Below are positions 35,847 through 44,424 of a DNA stretch of 48,128 bases, piece after piece. A program made the translations under genes and the position numbers. The DNA lies in assembly GCA_021296415.1 (NCBI GenBank), contig JAGWAL010000003.1, positions 1 through 48,128 of the forward strand, read 5' to 3'. Positions within the stretch are counted from its first letter, which is position 1; every line of letters starts with the position of its first letter. Below the pieces are notes generated by a model that saw nothing but the letters and a program-made list of their open reading frames with translations, was not told where the DNA came from and did no database searches. The stretch comes from Acidimicrobiia bacterium (GTDB lineage Bacteria; Actinomycetota; Acidimicrobiia; Acidimicrobiales; CATQHL01).

Positions 35847-36566
35847 ATGCGCGTGGGCGGTTCGATGGGCGACGGCTACGACTCCATCCCCGCCGCCGCC
35901 GTGGCACGCCTGCCGATCTACCGGCGCGTCCTGCTGGAACTGCTGTCCACGCGGGTGACGACCGTGTCCTCGACGCGCCTGGCGACCCTGGCCGGTGTGA
36001 ACGCCGCCAAGGTCCGCAAGGATCTCTCCTACCTCGGCTCGTTCGGCATCCGCGGCGTGGGCTACAACGTGGAGCACCTGCTCTACGAGGTGAGCCGGGA
36101 GCTGGGGCTCACGCACGACTGGCCCGTCCTCATCGCGGGTCTCGGCAACCTGGGCTCGGCGCTTGCCAACTACGGCGGTTTCGTGGAGAGGGGCTTCCCG
36201 GTGCGGGCTCTCGTGGACACGGATCCGGCGAAGGTCGGCGGGGAGCTGGCCGGTGTGCCGATCCGGCACCTGGACGAGTTGGAGGCGATCGTGGCCGAGA
36301 GCCGGATCGCCATCGGGATCGTGGCCACGCCGGCGCCGGTCGCACAGGACGTGGCCGACCGCCTGGTGGCCGCCGGTATCGGTTCGATCCTGAATTTCGC
36401 CCCCGTCGTCGTGACCACCGCGCCGGGAGTCAGGCTGCGCAACGTGGACCTGGCGGTGGAGTTGCAGGTGCTCAGCTTCTACCAGCGGCGTCACGTTCCG
36501 GCCGGTGCCGCTGACCTGCTGGAGCCGTCGGCGGTCTCGGGGCCGGTCTCGCGCCCCGCTGGCTAG
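35847..36566 (+). CDS. rex: Redox-sensing transcriptional repressor Rex
   Basis: Senses the NADH/NAD+ ratio and represses respiratory and fermentative genes when NADH is low. The 239-residue protein has the N-terminal winged helix (STRLATLAGVNAAKVRKDLS, then GSFGIRGVGYNV) and a Rossmann domain with the dinucleotide motif IAGLGNLGSALA near residue 95, plus the swapped C-terminal helix (LQVLSFYQRR). In streptomycetes rex also precedes hemACD. hemA begins nine bases after its stop, with a separate -10 box overlapping that stop. Confidence 0.95.
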   Translation: MRVGGSMGDGYDSIPAAAVARLPIYRRVLLELLSTRVTTVSSTRLATLAGVNAAKVRKDLSYLGSFGIRGVGYNVEHLLYEVSRELGLTHDWPVLIAGLGNLGSALANYGGFVERGFPVRALVDTDPAKVGGELAGVPIRHLDELEAIVAESRIAIGIVATPAPVAQDVADRLVAAGIGSILNFAPVVVTTAPGVRLRNVDLAVELQVLSFYQRRHVPAGAADLLEPSAVSGPVSRPAG

Positions 36567-36569
36567 ATT
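36564..36569 (+). promoter_or_regulatory. -10 element of hemA
   Basis: TAGATT exactly six bases before GTG 36576; the TAG is also the rex stop codon. Confidence 0.5.
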
Positions 36570-36575
36570 GAGCGC

Positions 36576-37835
36576 GTGTCCGTCCTAGCCATCGGGCTGA
36601 ACCATCGCTCCGCGCCGCTGGAGCTGCTGGAACGGCTCAGCACGCCGCATGCGCATCTCCCGAAGACGCTGGCCCGGCTGTCGGAACTGCCGAACGTCGA
36701 CGAGGCGGTCGTGCTCGTGACGTGCAACCGCCTGGAGGTGTACGCCTGGGCGGAGAAGTTCCACTCGGCCTACGAGGACATCTTCGACCACCTCGCCGAG
36801 CAGGCCTCCGTGCCTGCGCCGGAGATGAGCGGCTCGGTCTACTCGCTGTACGGCGTGGACGCGGCCCGCCACCTGTACGCCGTGGTGAGCGGGCTGGATT
36901 CGGTGGTTCTCGGTGAGGCGGAGATCCAGGGCCAGGTGCGACGGGCCTGGCAGACCGCGGAGGCGGCCGGCACCGCCTCCGCCAACCTCAACCCTCTCTT
37001 CCGGCAGGCCCTCGGGGTCGGCCGGCGGATCCGGGCCGAGACCCGCCTGGGCCGGGAGCTGACGTCGGTCTCCGAGGCGGCGGTGGCGCTGGCCTCGGGC
37101 CGCCTCGGCGGCTTCGCCGGCCGCCGCATCGCCGTGCTGGGGGCCGGCGAGATGGGCGGCGGCATGGCGAAGGCCATCGCGCCTGTGCGGGGCGCGGAGC
37201 TGGTTCTGGCAAGCCGGTCGTGGCAGCGAGCACAGGACCTGGCACCCACGCTGGGGGCTCGCGCCGTTCACCTGGACGAGTTGGCGGCCGAACTCGTCGA
37301 CGCCGACGTGCTGTTCACCTCCACGGCGGCCACCTCGCTGGTCCTGGACTTCGATGAGTTGGACAAGGTGATGGCGGAGCGAGGCGGGCAGGAGCTGCTC
37401 GTCGTCGACATCGCCGTACCCCGCGACGTGGATCCCGCCGCCGCGGCGATCGACGGCCTGGCGCTGTGCGACATGTCCGATGTGCGGGCCTTCGCCGTCG
37501 CCAATACCGGCCACACCGAGGCGGAGATCCGCAAGGCGTGGGGCATCGTGAACGCCGAGGCCGAGCGGCACGACGCCGGGGCCGCCGGGCGCGAGGTGGC
37601 ACCGCTGATCGGCGAGTTCCGGCGCCGGATCTGCGACATCTCCCAGGCCGAGTTCGAACGCTTCGACTCCCGGCTCGCTTCGCTCGACGCGGCGCAGCGC
37701 CGGACGGTGGAGGCGCTGGTGCACGGCATCGTCAACAAGGTGCTGCACGAGCCCACCGTCCGCCTGAAGGATGCCGCCCCCGACGGTGGGAGCGACCATC
37801 TGGCCGGTGCTCTCCGCGAGCTCTTCGGCATCTGA
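36576..37835 (+). CDS. hemA: Glutamyl-tRNA reductase
   Basis: Reduces glutamyl-tRNA to glutamate-1-semialdehyde, the first committed step of tetrapyrrole synthesis; HemL is the next enzyme. The 419-residue protein has GLNHRSAPLELLERL, the active-site Cys50 in VTCNRLEVYAW, the segment VLGEAEIQGQVRRAW, the NADPH motif VLGAGEMGGGMA, and a C-terminal dimerisation helix domain. tRNA-Glu (TTC), its substrate, is encoded at 10896. GTG 36576 is fixed by the -10 spacing and the MSVLAIGLNHRS start. Confidence 0.97.
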   Translation: MSVLAIGLNHRSAPLELLERLSTPHAHLPKTLARLSELPNVDEAVVLVTCNRLEVYAWAEKFHSAYEDIFDHLAEQASVPAPEMSGSVYSLYGVDAARHLYAVVSGLDSVVLGEAEIQGQVRRAWQTAEAAGTASANLNPLFRQALGVGRRIRAETRLGRELTSVSEAAVALASGRLGGFAGRRIAVLGAGEMGGGMAKAIAPVRGAELVLASRSWQRAQDLAPTLGARAVHLDELAAELVDADVLFTSTAATSLVLDFDELDKVMAERGGQELLVVDIAVPRDVDPAAAAIDGLALCDMSDVRAFAVANTGHTEAEIRKAWGIVNAEAERHDAGAAGREVAPLIGEFRRRICDISQAEFERFDSRLASLDAAQRRTVEALVHGIVNKVLHEPTVRLKDAAPDGGSDHLAGALRELFGI

Positions 37836-38736
37836 GGGCGCTGCCTCCGGCCGCAGGCCGGCGCCGCGCCGGCTGCGCGCCGCCACGCGTTCCAGCCCCT
37901 TGGCGCTCTGGCAGACGGCGGCGATCGGCGGCCTGCTGGCGGGGGCTCATGCCGGGCTGCTCACCGAGGCCGTGGCGATCCGGACCCAGGGGGATCGCCT
38001 CGCCGAGGCCTCGCTCGCCGACATCGGCGGGAAGGGCGCTTTCGTCGGCGCCCTGCAGGCCGCAGTGCTGGACGGCCACGCCGACCTGGCGGTCCACTCG
38101 GCCAAGGATCTGCCGTCGGCCACGCCCGAGGGGCTCTGCATCGCCGCGATACCCCGCCGCGGCGAGGTGCGCGACGCCCTCGTCGGGTCGCGCCTGGCGG
38201 ATTTGCCGCCTGGAGCCGTCGTGGCGACCGGTTCGGCACGCCGCCGCGTGCAACTGGCGGACCGGCGGCCCGATCTGCGCTTCGCCGACCTGCGCGGCAA
38301 CGTCGACACCCGCCTGGCCAAGGCAGCGGGTTTCGACGCCATCGTGATGGCGCTGGTGGCGCTGGAGCGTCTCGGCCGGGAGCCCGCAGTGCTGGAGGCC
38401 CTGCCGGTGGATCTGATGGTGCCGCAGGTGGGTCAGGGCGCTGTGGCGGTGGAGTGCCGAGCGGGCGACACCGAACTGCGCGAGCTGCTGTCGGCCATCG
38501 AGGATCCCCGCACGCGCCGCTGCGTGGACGCCGAACGGGCCTTCCTGGCCGCCCTCGGCGGTGACTGCACCGTGCCCGCCGGCGCGCACGCCCGCCTCGC
38601 CGGCGCGGCGGTGCGTGTGCGCGGCGTGCTGGCTCCTTCGGTGGGTGATCCCCTGCGGCGGGCCGAGATCAGCGACGAGAACGCCACCCGGGCCGGCCGG
38701 CGCCTCGCGGAGGCGCTGCTTGCCGGGGCAGCCTGA
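37771..38736 (+). CDS. hemC: Hydroxymethylbilane synthase (porphobilinogen deaminase)
   Basis: Joins four porphobilinogens into hydroxymethylbilane. Motifs are RAATRSSPLALWQT, IGGKGAFVGAL, DLAVHSAKDLPS, RRRVQLADRRPDLRFADLRGNVDTRL (seen as its parts), and GGDCTVPAGAHA with the Cys that carries the dipyrromethane cofactor. The ATG at 37771 overlaps hemA by 65 bases and adds a 35-residue tail before the conserved start; GTG 37807 gives a shorter overlap and may be the true start. The length is otherwise typical. Confidence 0.93.
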   Translation: MPPPTVGATIWPVLSASSSASEGAASGRRPAPRRLRAATRSSPLALWQTAAIGGLLAGAHAGLLTEAVAIRTQGDRLAEASLADIGGKGAFVGALQAAVLDGHADLAVHSAKDLPSATPEGLCIAAIPRRGEVRDALVGSRLADLPPGAVVATGSARRRVQLADRRPDLRFADLRGNVDTRLAKAAGFDAIVMALVALERLGREPAVLEALPVDLMVPQVGQGAVAVECRAGDTELRELLSAIEDPRTRRCVDAERAFLAALGGDCTVPAGAHARLAGAAVRVRGVLAPSVGDPLRRAEISDENATRAGRRLAEALLAGAA

Positions 38737-38746
38737 GCGGCTGGCG

Positions 38747-39508
38747 ATGACCGCTGTGGCCACAGACGATCGGTTGCCCCTCTCGGGACGGCGGGTGCTG
38801 GTGGTGCGGCCCGCCGCACAGGGTGCCGCCAGTGCGGAGATCCTGCGGGCCGCGGGGGCCGAGCCGGTGCTGGTGCCTCTCATCGAGCTGAGGCCGCCCG
38901 ATGACGGCGGGGCTGCGCTGGCAGATGCGGCGCGGCGGTTGGGGGAGTACGACTGGCTGATCTGCACGTCGGCCAACGGCGCCGATCGCCTGCTGCAGGC
39001 TCTCGGCGATGCCGCCGTGCCCGGTCTGCGGGTTGCCGCCATCGGGCCGGCCACCGCCGCGGCCCTCGCCGCGGGCGGCATGACGGTGTCGCTCGTACCC
39101 CGGCAGTACGTGGCGGAGGGTCTGCTGGAGGTCTTCGCCCCGCCGGCAGGCGGCGACGGCCGGGTGCTCCTCGTCCGGGCTGCCGTCGCCCGTGACGTGC
39201 TGCCCGACGGTCTGCGCGCCATGGGCTGGTCCGTCGACGTCGTGGCCGCCTACCAGGCGGAGCCCCGGATGCTGGATGCCGGCGAGCACGCCGCGGCCGC
39301 CGGCTGCGACACCGTCGTCTTCACCTCCCCCTCGGTCGTGGAGGCGTTCTGCGACCAACCCCGGCCGCTGCCGGTGCCCCCGACGGTGGCCGCCATCGGA
39401 CCCGTCACAGCCGCGGCCGCCCGGCGTCGTGGCCTGCCCGTGCATGTCGAGGCCGCCGAGCACACCCTCGCGGGGATCGTGGCCGCACTCGGCGCCGATG
39501 CCGGCTAG
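38747..39508 (+). CDS. hemD: Uroporphyrinogen-III synthase
   Basis: Cyclises hydroxymethylbilane to uroporphyrinogen III. The 253-residue protein shows the loosely conserved HemD pattern: RRVLVVRPAAQG at the start, YDWLICTSANGADRLLQAL, VAAIGPATAAALAAGG, RVLLVRAA, VVAAYQAEP and VFTSPSVVEAF then AAIGPVTAAAARRRGLPV. These are the two-lobe repeats of the family. It starts ten bases after the hemC stop, within the hem unit. Confidence 0.92.
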   Translation: MTAVATDDRLPLSGRRVLVVRPAAQGAASAEILRAAGAEPVLVPLIELRPPDDGGAALADAARRLGEYDWLICTSANGADRLLQALGDAAVPGLRVAAIGPATAAALAAGGMTVSLVPRQYVAEGLLEVFAPPAGGDGRVLLVRAAVARDVLPDGLRAMGWSVDVVAAYQAEPRMLDAGEHAAAAGCDTVVFTSPSVVEAFCDQPRPLPVPPTVAAIGPVTAAAARRRGLPVHVEAAEHTLAGIVAALGADAG

Positions 39509-39606
39509 GAGAGTGCCGGGCGGCGCAGCCGCCTCCCCCTCCCTCGAGGTGGTCCGCCGGCCGGCCCGGTCGGACTCAACACCACCCGGAGACCCGGACA
39601 GTATGA

Positions 39607-39635
39607 GCGTCATTCCGGCGAAGGCCGGAGTCCAG
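39607..39635. repeat. REP-like palindromic element, copy 1
   Basis: GTCATTCCGGC-GAAG-GCCGGAGTCC, an 8-bp stem with a four-base loop. It matches the widespread intergenic element often written ATTCCGGCGAAAGCCGGAAT; read on the minus strand it gives the well-known spurious peptide WTPAFAGMT. It lies between hemD and hemB. Confidence 0.6.
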
Positions 39636-39668
39636 CGGCTGCAACAAGCCGACAGTGCCCGCCGTGGA

Positions 39669-39693
39669 CGTCGTCCCGGCAAGTGCCGGGGCG
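39669..39693. repeat. REP-like palindromic element, copy 2 (diverged)
   Basis: CGTCGTCCCGGC-AAGT-GCCGGGGCG follows the same layout as copy 1, 62 bases away, with compensating changes in the stem. The pair sits directly before the hemB promoter. Confidence 0.45.
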
Positions 39694-39697
39694 TTCG

Positions 39698-39703
39698 TAG
39701 ACT
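39698..39703 (+). promoter_or_regulatory. -10 element of hemB
   Basis: TAGACT exactly six bases before GTG 39710; the hemB-hemL pair thus seems to have its own leaderless promoter, separate from hemACD. Confidence 0.5.
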
Positions 39704-39709
39704 CCCGCC

Positions 39710-40690
39710 GTGACCTTCCCCACGCACCGGCCCCGTCGCCTCCGTCGCACCGCGGCTCTGCGGCGGCTCGTGGCCGAGACCGCGTTGCGCACCGACGACT
39801 TGGTGGCCCCCCTGTTCGTGCGGGAGGGCATCGGAGAGCCGCAGCCGGTGCCGTCGCTGCCCGGTGTCGCCCAGCACACCGTCGCCTCGCTGCGCCGGGA
39901 GGTTCGCCGCCTCCGCGACCTGGGCGTCCCGGGGGTGATCCTCTTCGGTGTGCCGGCCCGCAAGGACGCCGAGGGATCGGAGGCCTGGAACCCCGACGGC
40001 ATCGTGCAGATGGCCCTGGCCGAGTTGCGCGGCGAGGTGGGCGATGACGTGGTGCTGATGGCCGACCTCTGCGTGGACGAGTACACCGATCACGGGCACT
40101 GCGGCATCCTGGCCCCCGACGGATCGGTGGACAACGACGCCACCTTGGCCGTCTACCGGCAGGCCGCCGTGGCCCAGGCCACCGCCGGCGCCCACGTGTG
40201 CGCCCCCAGCGGGATGATGGACGGGCAGGTGGCGGCGATCCGCAGCGCCCTCGACGCCGCCGGGCACGAGTCCGTGGCCGTCCTGGCCTATGCCGCCAAG
40301 TACGCCTCGGCGCTATACGGACCTTTCCGCGACGCGGTGGACGTGACGATCCGCAGCGGTGACCGCAAGGGCTACCAGCAGGACTGGCGCAACGCCCGCG
40401 AGGCGCTGACCGAGGTGCGTGCCGACATCGCCGAAGGGGCCGACATGGTGATGGTCAAGCCGGCGGTCACGTACCTGGACGTCATTGCCCGCACCCGCGC
40501 CGCCGTGAACGTGCCGCTCGGCGCCTACCACGTCTCCGGTGAGTACGCCATGATCGCCGCCGCCCATCGGCAGGGCTGGATCGACGGCCCGGCGGTTGCT
40601 CTGGAGCAGATGACCGCCGTCAAGCGGGCGGGCGCCGATTTCATCCTCACCTACTTCGCCGCCGAGCTGGCCGAGGCGCTCGGTGGCTGA
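39710..40690 (+). CDS. hemB: Delta-aminolevulinic acid dehydratase (porphobilinogen synthase)
   Basis: Condenses two aminolevulinates to porphobilinogen. The 326-residue protein has the two Schiff-base lysines in AYAAKYASALYGPFRDA and VMVKPAVTYLDV, and the metal-site loop DLCVDEYTDHGHCG. That loop keeps the first and third cysteines of zinc enzymes but has Asp in place of the middle one, as I recall for actinobacterial HemB, so a mixed or Mg-assisted site is likely. It starts at GTG 39710 and overlaps hemL by eight bases. Confidence 0.96.
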   Translation: MTFPTHRPRRLRRTAALRRLVAETALRTDDLVAPLFVREGIGEPQPVPSLPGVAQHTVASLRREVRRLRDLGVPGVILFGVPARKDAEGSEAWNPDGIVQMALAELRGEVGDDVVLMADLCVDEYTDHGHCGILAPDGSVDNDATLAVYRQAAVAQATAGAHVCAPSGMMDGQVAAIRSALDAAGHESVAVLAYAAKYASALYGPFRDAVDVTIRSGDRKGYQQDWRNAREALTEVRADIAEGADMVMVKPAVTYLDVIARTRAAVNVPLGAYHVSGEYAMIAAAHRQGWIDGPAVALEQMTAVKRAGADFILTYFAAELAEALGG

Positions 40691-41999
40691 GCGTCCGCCT
40701 GCCGCCGGCGACGCCGCGGTGAGCAACGCTCAACTGTTCGAGCAGGCCTGCGAGGTGCTCCCCGGCGGGGTGAACTCGCCGGTGCGGGCATTCGGCTCCG
40801 TGGGCGGCACGCCGTACTTCGTGGACCGGGGCCGCGGCGCCCACGTCTGGGACGTCGAAGGCAATCGCTACATCGACTACGTCCACAGCTACGGCCCCGG
40901 CATTCTGGGCCACGCCCCGTTCACTCTGGTCAAGGCGGTTGCCGCGGCCGCCGCTGACGGCACCAGCTACGGCGCCCCGACCGAGCGCGAAGTGCGCCTG
41001 GCCGGCGAGATGTGCGCCCGCGTGCCCGGACTCCAGATGGTCCGGCTGGTCTCCAGCGGCACCGAGGCCGCCATGTCCGCGGTGCGCCTGGCGCGCGGCG
41101 CAACCGGGCGCAGCAAGATCATCAAGTTCGCCGGCTGCTACCACGGTCACTCGGACGCCCTGCTGGCGGCGGGCGGCAGCGGCGTGGCCAACCAGGGGCT
41201 CAGCGGCTGCGACGGCGTGACTCCCGGCGCGGTGGCCGACACGGTGGTGGCGCCCTACAACGTGGTGCCGCAGGTCGACGACGCCACCGCGGCGGTGCTC
41301 GTGGAGCCGGTGGCCGCCAACATGGGCCTGGTGGCACCCGTGCCGGGCTTCCTCGAGGGACTGCGGGCGGCCTGCGACCGGGCCGGGGCGTTGCTGGTCT
41401 TCGACGAGGTGATCACGGGCTTCCGGCTGGCCCGCGGCGGGGCCACGGAGTTCTACGGGGTACGGCCCGACCTGTGGTGTTTCGGCAAGGTCATCGGCGG
41501 TGGGCTGCCGGTGGGCGCCTTCGGCGGCAGTCGCGAGCTGATGCGCCACCTGGCCCCGCTCGGCGGCGTTTACCAGGCCGGCACGCTCTCGGGGAACCCG
41601 CTGGCCACCGCGGCCGGCCTCGCCACGCTCGCGGCCCTCGACGCCGCCGCCTACGAGCGCCTCGAAGCGATCGCCGTGCGGCTTGCCGCCGGGCTGGAGG
41701 AGGCGTTCAACTCGGCGGTGGTGCCCGCGGTGGTGCCGCGGGTCGGCTCGCTGCTTGGCCTCTTCTTCGGCGGCGAGGCGCCGCAGAACTTCGACGAGGC
41801 CGCCGCATCGGTGGCGAGAGGCCTGTACGCGCCGTTCTTCGGTGCAATGCTGCGCCGCGGTGTTGCGCTGGCCCCCGGCCCCTACGAGGCCATCTTCGTC
41901 AGCCTCGCCCACAGCGACGCCGACATCGACGCCACCATCACAGCCGCCACCGAAGCCGCCACCGAAGCCGCCACCGAAGCCGCCACCGAAGTCGCTTAG
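40683..41999 (+). CDS. hemL: Glutamate-1-semialdehyde 2,1-aminomutase
   Basis: PLP enzyme converting glutamate semialdehyde to 5-aminolevulinate, the substrate of HemB. The 438-residue class III aminotransferase shows PGGVNSPVRAF, IDYVHSYGPGILGH, VSSGTEAAMSAVRLARG, FDEVITGFR, and the PLP lysine in FGKVIGGGLPVGAFGG. YQAGTLSGNPLA is also diagnostic. Its GTG overlaps the hemB stop. The last 16 residues are ATEA repeats encoded by a 12-bp tandem repeat. Confidence 0.96.
   Translation: MAERPPAAGDAAVSNAQLFEQACEVLPGGVNSPVRAFGSVGGTPYFVDRGRGAHVWDVEGNRYIDYVHSYGPGILGHAPFTLVKAVAAAAADGTSYGAPTEREVRLAGEMCARVPGLQMVRLVSSGTEAAMSAVRLARGATGRSKIIKFAGCYHGHSDALLAAGGSGVANQGLSGCDGVTPGAVADTVVAPYNVVPQVDDATAAVLVEPVAANMGLVAPVPGFLEGLRAACDRAGALLVFDEVITGFRLARGGATEFYGVRPDLWCFGKVIGGGLPVGAFGGSRELMRHLAPLGGVYQAGTLSGNPLATAAGLATLAALDAAAYERLEAIAVRLAAGLEEAFNSAVVPAVVPRVGSLLGLFFGGEAPQNFDEAAASVARGLYAPFFGAMLRRGVALAPGPYEAIFVSLAHSDADIDATITAATEAATEAATEAATEVA
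41943..41990 (+). repeat. 12-bp tandem repeat at the hemL 3' end
   Basis: Four perfect copies of GCCGCCACCGAA encode AATE units at the HemL C-terminus. Perfect identity suggests recent slippage, so the copy number probably differs between strains. Confidence 0.9.
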
Positions 42000-42118
42000 C
42001 CCGGCCTGTGGCGGTCCGGGCGGGGGTCCGGGGTGCCGCTCTGCTCCTCCACGTAGGCGAAAGTCGTCGCAGTTCGACTCCCCGACCCCTCGCCCTCGGT
42101 GGCTTGTGGCGAGCCGGA

Positions 42119-43078
42119 TCAGTGGGTCTCGCGGGACATCCGCACCATGGCCTCGCTGGCCTCCCACAGCCTGGCCCCGTTGTGCGGATCCGCTGCATCC
42201 GGCGAGACCTGCTTCCGGTGCATCATGTGCAGGTACATCCCGGTGGAGCTCCCGGCCTCCTCTGCACAGCAGAGGTGGACGACGGGGCCGATCGCCTCCT
42301 CCGGAGACTGGAAGAACCGCCGCAACCAGGCGTTGACGATCGGCCTCAGCAGCGTGGGCGCGCCCTTGACGATGTTCGTGGCGACCCCTCCCGGGCACAG
42401 CGCGTGCACCGCCACGTCGACCGAATCGCCGGGGTTCAGGCGGCGGGAGAGCTCGGTCGCGAACGTGCAGAGGACCAGCTTGCTGCCGGCGTAGCGCCGC
42501 ATGCTCTCCCCCATCCCGTATTCCGTGTACGCCCCGAAGCGGTCGAAATCGATGGCCTCGGCGGACCTGTGTGAGTCCGAAGCCACGAAGATGATCCGCG
42601 GGGTCTCGCCGGCCCGGCTGGACGGACGTATGACGCCGTCCTGCAGCCAGCGGTGGATCATCACCCGCGATGTCAGGAAGTGAACCGCGAACATGACGTC
42701 GTATCCCTGCGGCGTCCGCGTCGACCGGGGCGCCATGAGCCCGGCGTTCATGAGCGCGATGTCGATGCGGAGGCCGCGCCGCTGCAGTTCGTCGCAGCAG
42801 CGATGCACCGAGCGAAGATCCGACAGGTCAACCTCGATCAGCTCCACGGCATCGGATCCGGAAAGTCGCCTGATCTCGTCGCAGGTTCCGTCATGCCCCG
42901 GCCGGCAGGCCAGGATCATGTTCCCGCCGCGCCGTGCGAGCTCGATCGCGGCGGCCCGACCCAGTCCGCTGTTGGCCCCGGTCACCAGGCAGGTTCTGCC
43001 GTCGATCCGCACCTCCTCCGGAAGAGGGTCGATGCTTGGGGTCCGCAGATCCCGGAGGTCGCGGGTCGCCTTGGTCAT
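42119..43078 (-). CDS. Short-chain dehydrogenase/reductase
   Basis: A 319-residue NAD(P)-dependent oxidoreductase similar to retinol-dehydrogenase/WW-domain-oxidoreductase-like SDRs. Cofactor motif TGANSGLG (33-40), NAG (111-113) and catalytic Y196-x3-K200 (YAGSK) are intact. It is the last gene of the sulfation unit, 104 bases after the sulfotransferase, so it may oxidise or reduce the alcohol that is sulfated. The start is uncertain: ATG 43078 gives the conserved start; in-frame GTG 43090 lies downstream of GGAGGA. Confidence 0.85.
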   Translation of the reverse strand: MTKATRDLRDLRTPSIDPLPEEVRIDGRTCLVTGANSGLGRAAAIELARRGGNMILACRPGHDGTCDEIRRLSGSDAVELIEVDLSDLRSVHRCCDELQRRGLRIDIALMNAGLMAPRSTRTPQGYDVMFAVHFLTSRVMIHRWLQDGVIRPSSRAGETPRIIFVASDSHRSAEAIDFDRFGAYTEYGMGESMRRYAGSKLVLCTFATELSRRLNPGDSVDVAVHALCPGGVATNIVKGAPTLLRPIVNAWLRRFFQSPEEAIGPVVHLCCAEEAGSSTGMYLHMMHRKQVSPDAADPHNGARLWEASEAMVRMSRETH

Positions 43079-43182
43079 GGCGTTGAACACGTTGCCGCGG
43101 CCCGTCCTCCGGGCTTGTGGTGTCACGGCGAAGAGTGTCCCGGGGGCCGACGATGGTTCGGGCTCAGTGGCCTGCTGCGGGT

Positions 43183-44424
43183 CTATTCGAACGGGATGGC
43201 ATAGTGCTCGCGGTAGCCCGCGAAGGCCTCGTCCACGTCGTGCTCGCTCAAGCCGAAATCGCCCAGCCGGTAGACGTGTTTCCCGAAACGGTTCTGCGGG
43301 TTCGCCTGCATGCACTGTGCGGCCCGGCGCTCGGCCTCGTCGTCGAACGGGATCCCGGCCTGCTCGCAGATGCGCCGGAGTTCGGTGTTCGGGTCCCTGA
43401 TCAGGTCGTAGTACGAGACGTCGACGAAGCGGCCGGCGCCGGTCCCCGTCCGGACCTGCATCGATCGTTGAACCATCCTGCGGGTCTTGCGGAACCAGTG
43501 TTCGCCGATCTCGATCGGATCGACCTGATCGCTGAGAATGCCGCGGGCGTGGGCAACCAGGCTGCAGAACGAGGGGACCGTCTTGCGCGGATCACGGTGG
43601 GTCTGCACGATCGTGGCGTTGGGGAACACGCGCCGGAACGCGTCGAGGTGTTCCATGTGCTGGGGGGTCTTGAGTACCCAGGTGCGACCGGGGCGCTGCC
43701 AGCAGAGGACCTTCAGGACCCGGTGGAGGTACTCGTAGGTCCACGTGTGATCCTGCCCCTCCAGCCAGCGGGAATAGCTCGGCACGGACATGGTGGCCTC
43801 ACCCGACTGGCTCATGAAGGTCAGATCGATCAGCAGGACCTCCTCCTCCGGTTCGGCATGATCGGTCGGATGGATCGCCTTGAAGTCGGGCGCCAGATAG
43901 GAGAACACCCGCTCGGCCAGAACTGCACGCCGTGCGCGGGCCCTCTCGCCGCGTTCAGGATGATCGATGGCCGGCACCGGGTTCAGGACCTCCGCCCCGG
44001 TGATTCCCCGGATATCGGGGTGGGAGTTCAGCAGGCGTTGCAGCAGGGTGGTGCCGGAGCGCTGCAGTCCCGCGATCAGGACGATCGTGCCGAGGTGGAT
44101 CTCATGGATCTCCGGATGCCTGCGGAGCAGCTCCTGGATCCGCAACCGGTTCACCAGTGCGGCGCCGAGTCGCGTCTTCTGAATCTGCCGTCCGGTTGCG
44201 TTCAGCCGGGCTTCGTCGTTGATCGAGTCGACCAACGTGTGCAGGGCGCGGAGGTGTCCATCGGTGCCGAAGTCCGTCAACCCGGTCTTCCGCTGTGCCG
44301 AGTGGACGAGTGAATCGACATCGAGACGACCGGAGAGTCCACCGCGCCGACCCGTGTTCCCGATCCGGTTGAGGACCTTGACCGGCACAGGTCGGTAGGG
44401 GTTCGCATAGTCCGTCGAAGTCAC
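43183..44424 (-). CDS. PAPS-dependent sulfotransferase
   Basis: A 413-residue protein of the Sulfotransfer_3 type that moves sulfate from PAPS to an alcohol or amine. The 5'-phosphosulfate loop is LIAGLQRSGTTLLQRLL (RSGTT 122-126) and the 3'-phosphate site is THRDPRKTVPS (about 275-285). No signal peptide. GTG 44424 overlaps the stop of the DUF1214 gene (GTGA). The gene for the PAPS source lies two genes upstream. The acceptor is unknown; the partner genes hint at a lipid or hydrophobic alcohol. Confidence 0.9.
   Translation of the reverse strand: MTSTDYANPYRPVPVKVLNRIGNTGRRGGLSGRLDVDSLVHSAQRKTGLTDFGTDGHLRALHTLVDSINDEARLNATGRQIQKTRLGAALVNRLRIQELLRRHPEIHEIHLGTIVLIAGLQRSGTTLLQRLLNSHPDIRGITGAEVLNPVPAIDHPERGERARARRAVLAERVFSYLAPDFKAIHPTDHAEPEEEVLLIDLTFMSQSGEATMSVPSYSRWLEGQDHTWTYEYLHRVLKVLCWQRPGRTWVLKTPQHMEHLDAFRRVFPNATIVQTHRDPRKTVPSFCSLVAHARGILSDQVDPIEIGEHWFRKTRRMVQRSMQVRTGTGAGRFVDVSYYDLIRDPNTELRRICEQAGIPFDDEAERRAAQCMQANPQNRFGKHVYRLGDFGLSEHDVDEAFAGYREHYAIPFE

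Noticed and set aside
42040-42100. tRNA-like text (GTTCGACTCC) after hemL
   Set aside because: No acceptor stem or anticodon arm can be drawn.
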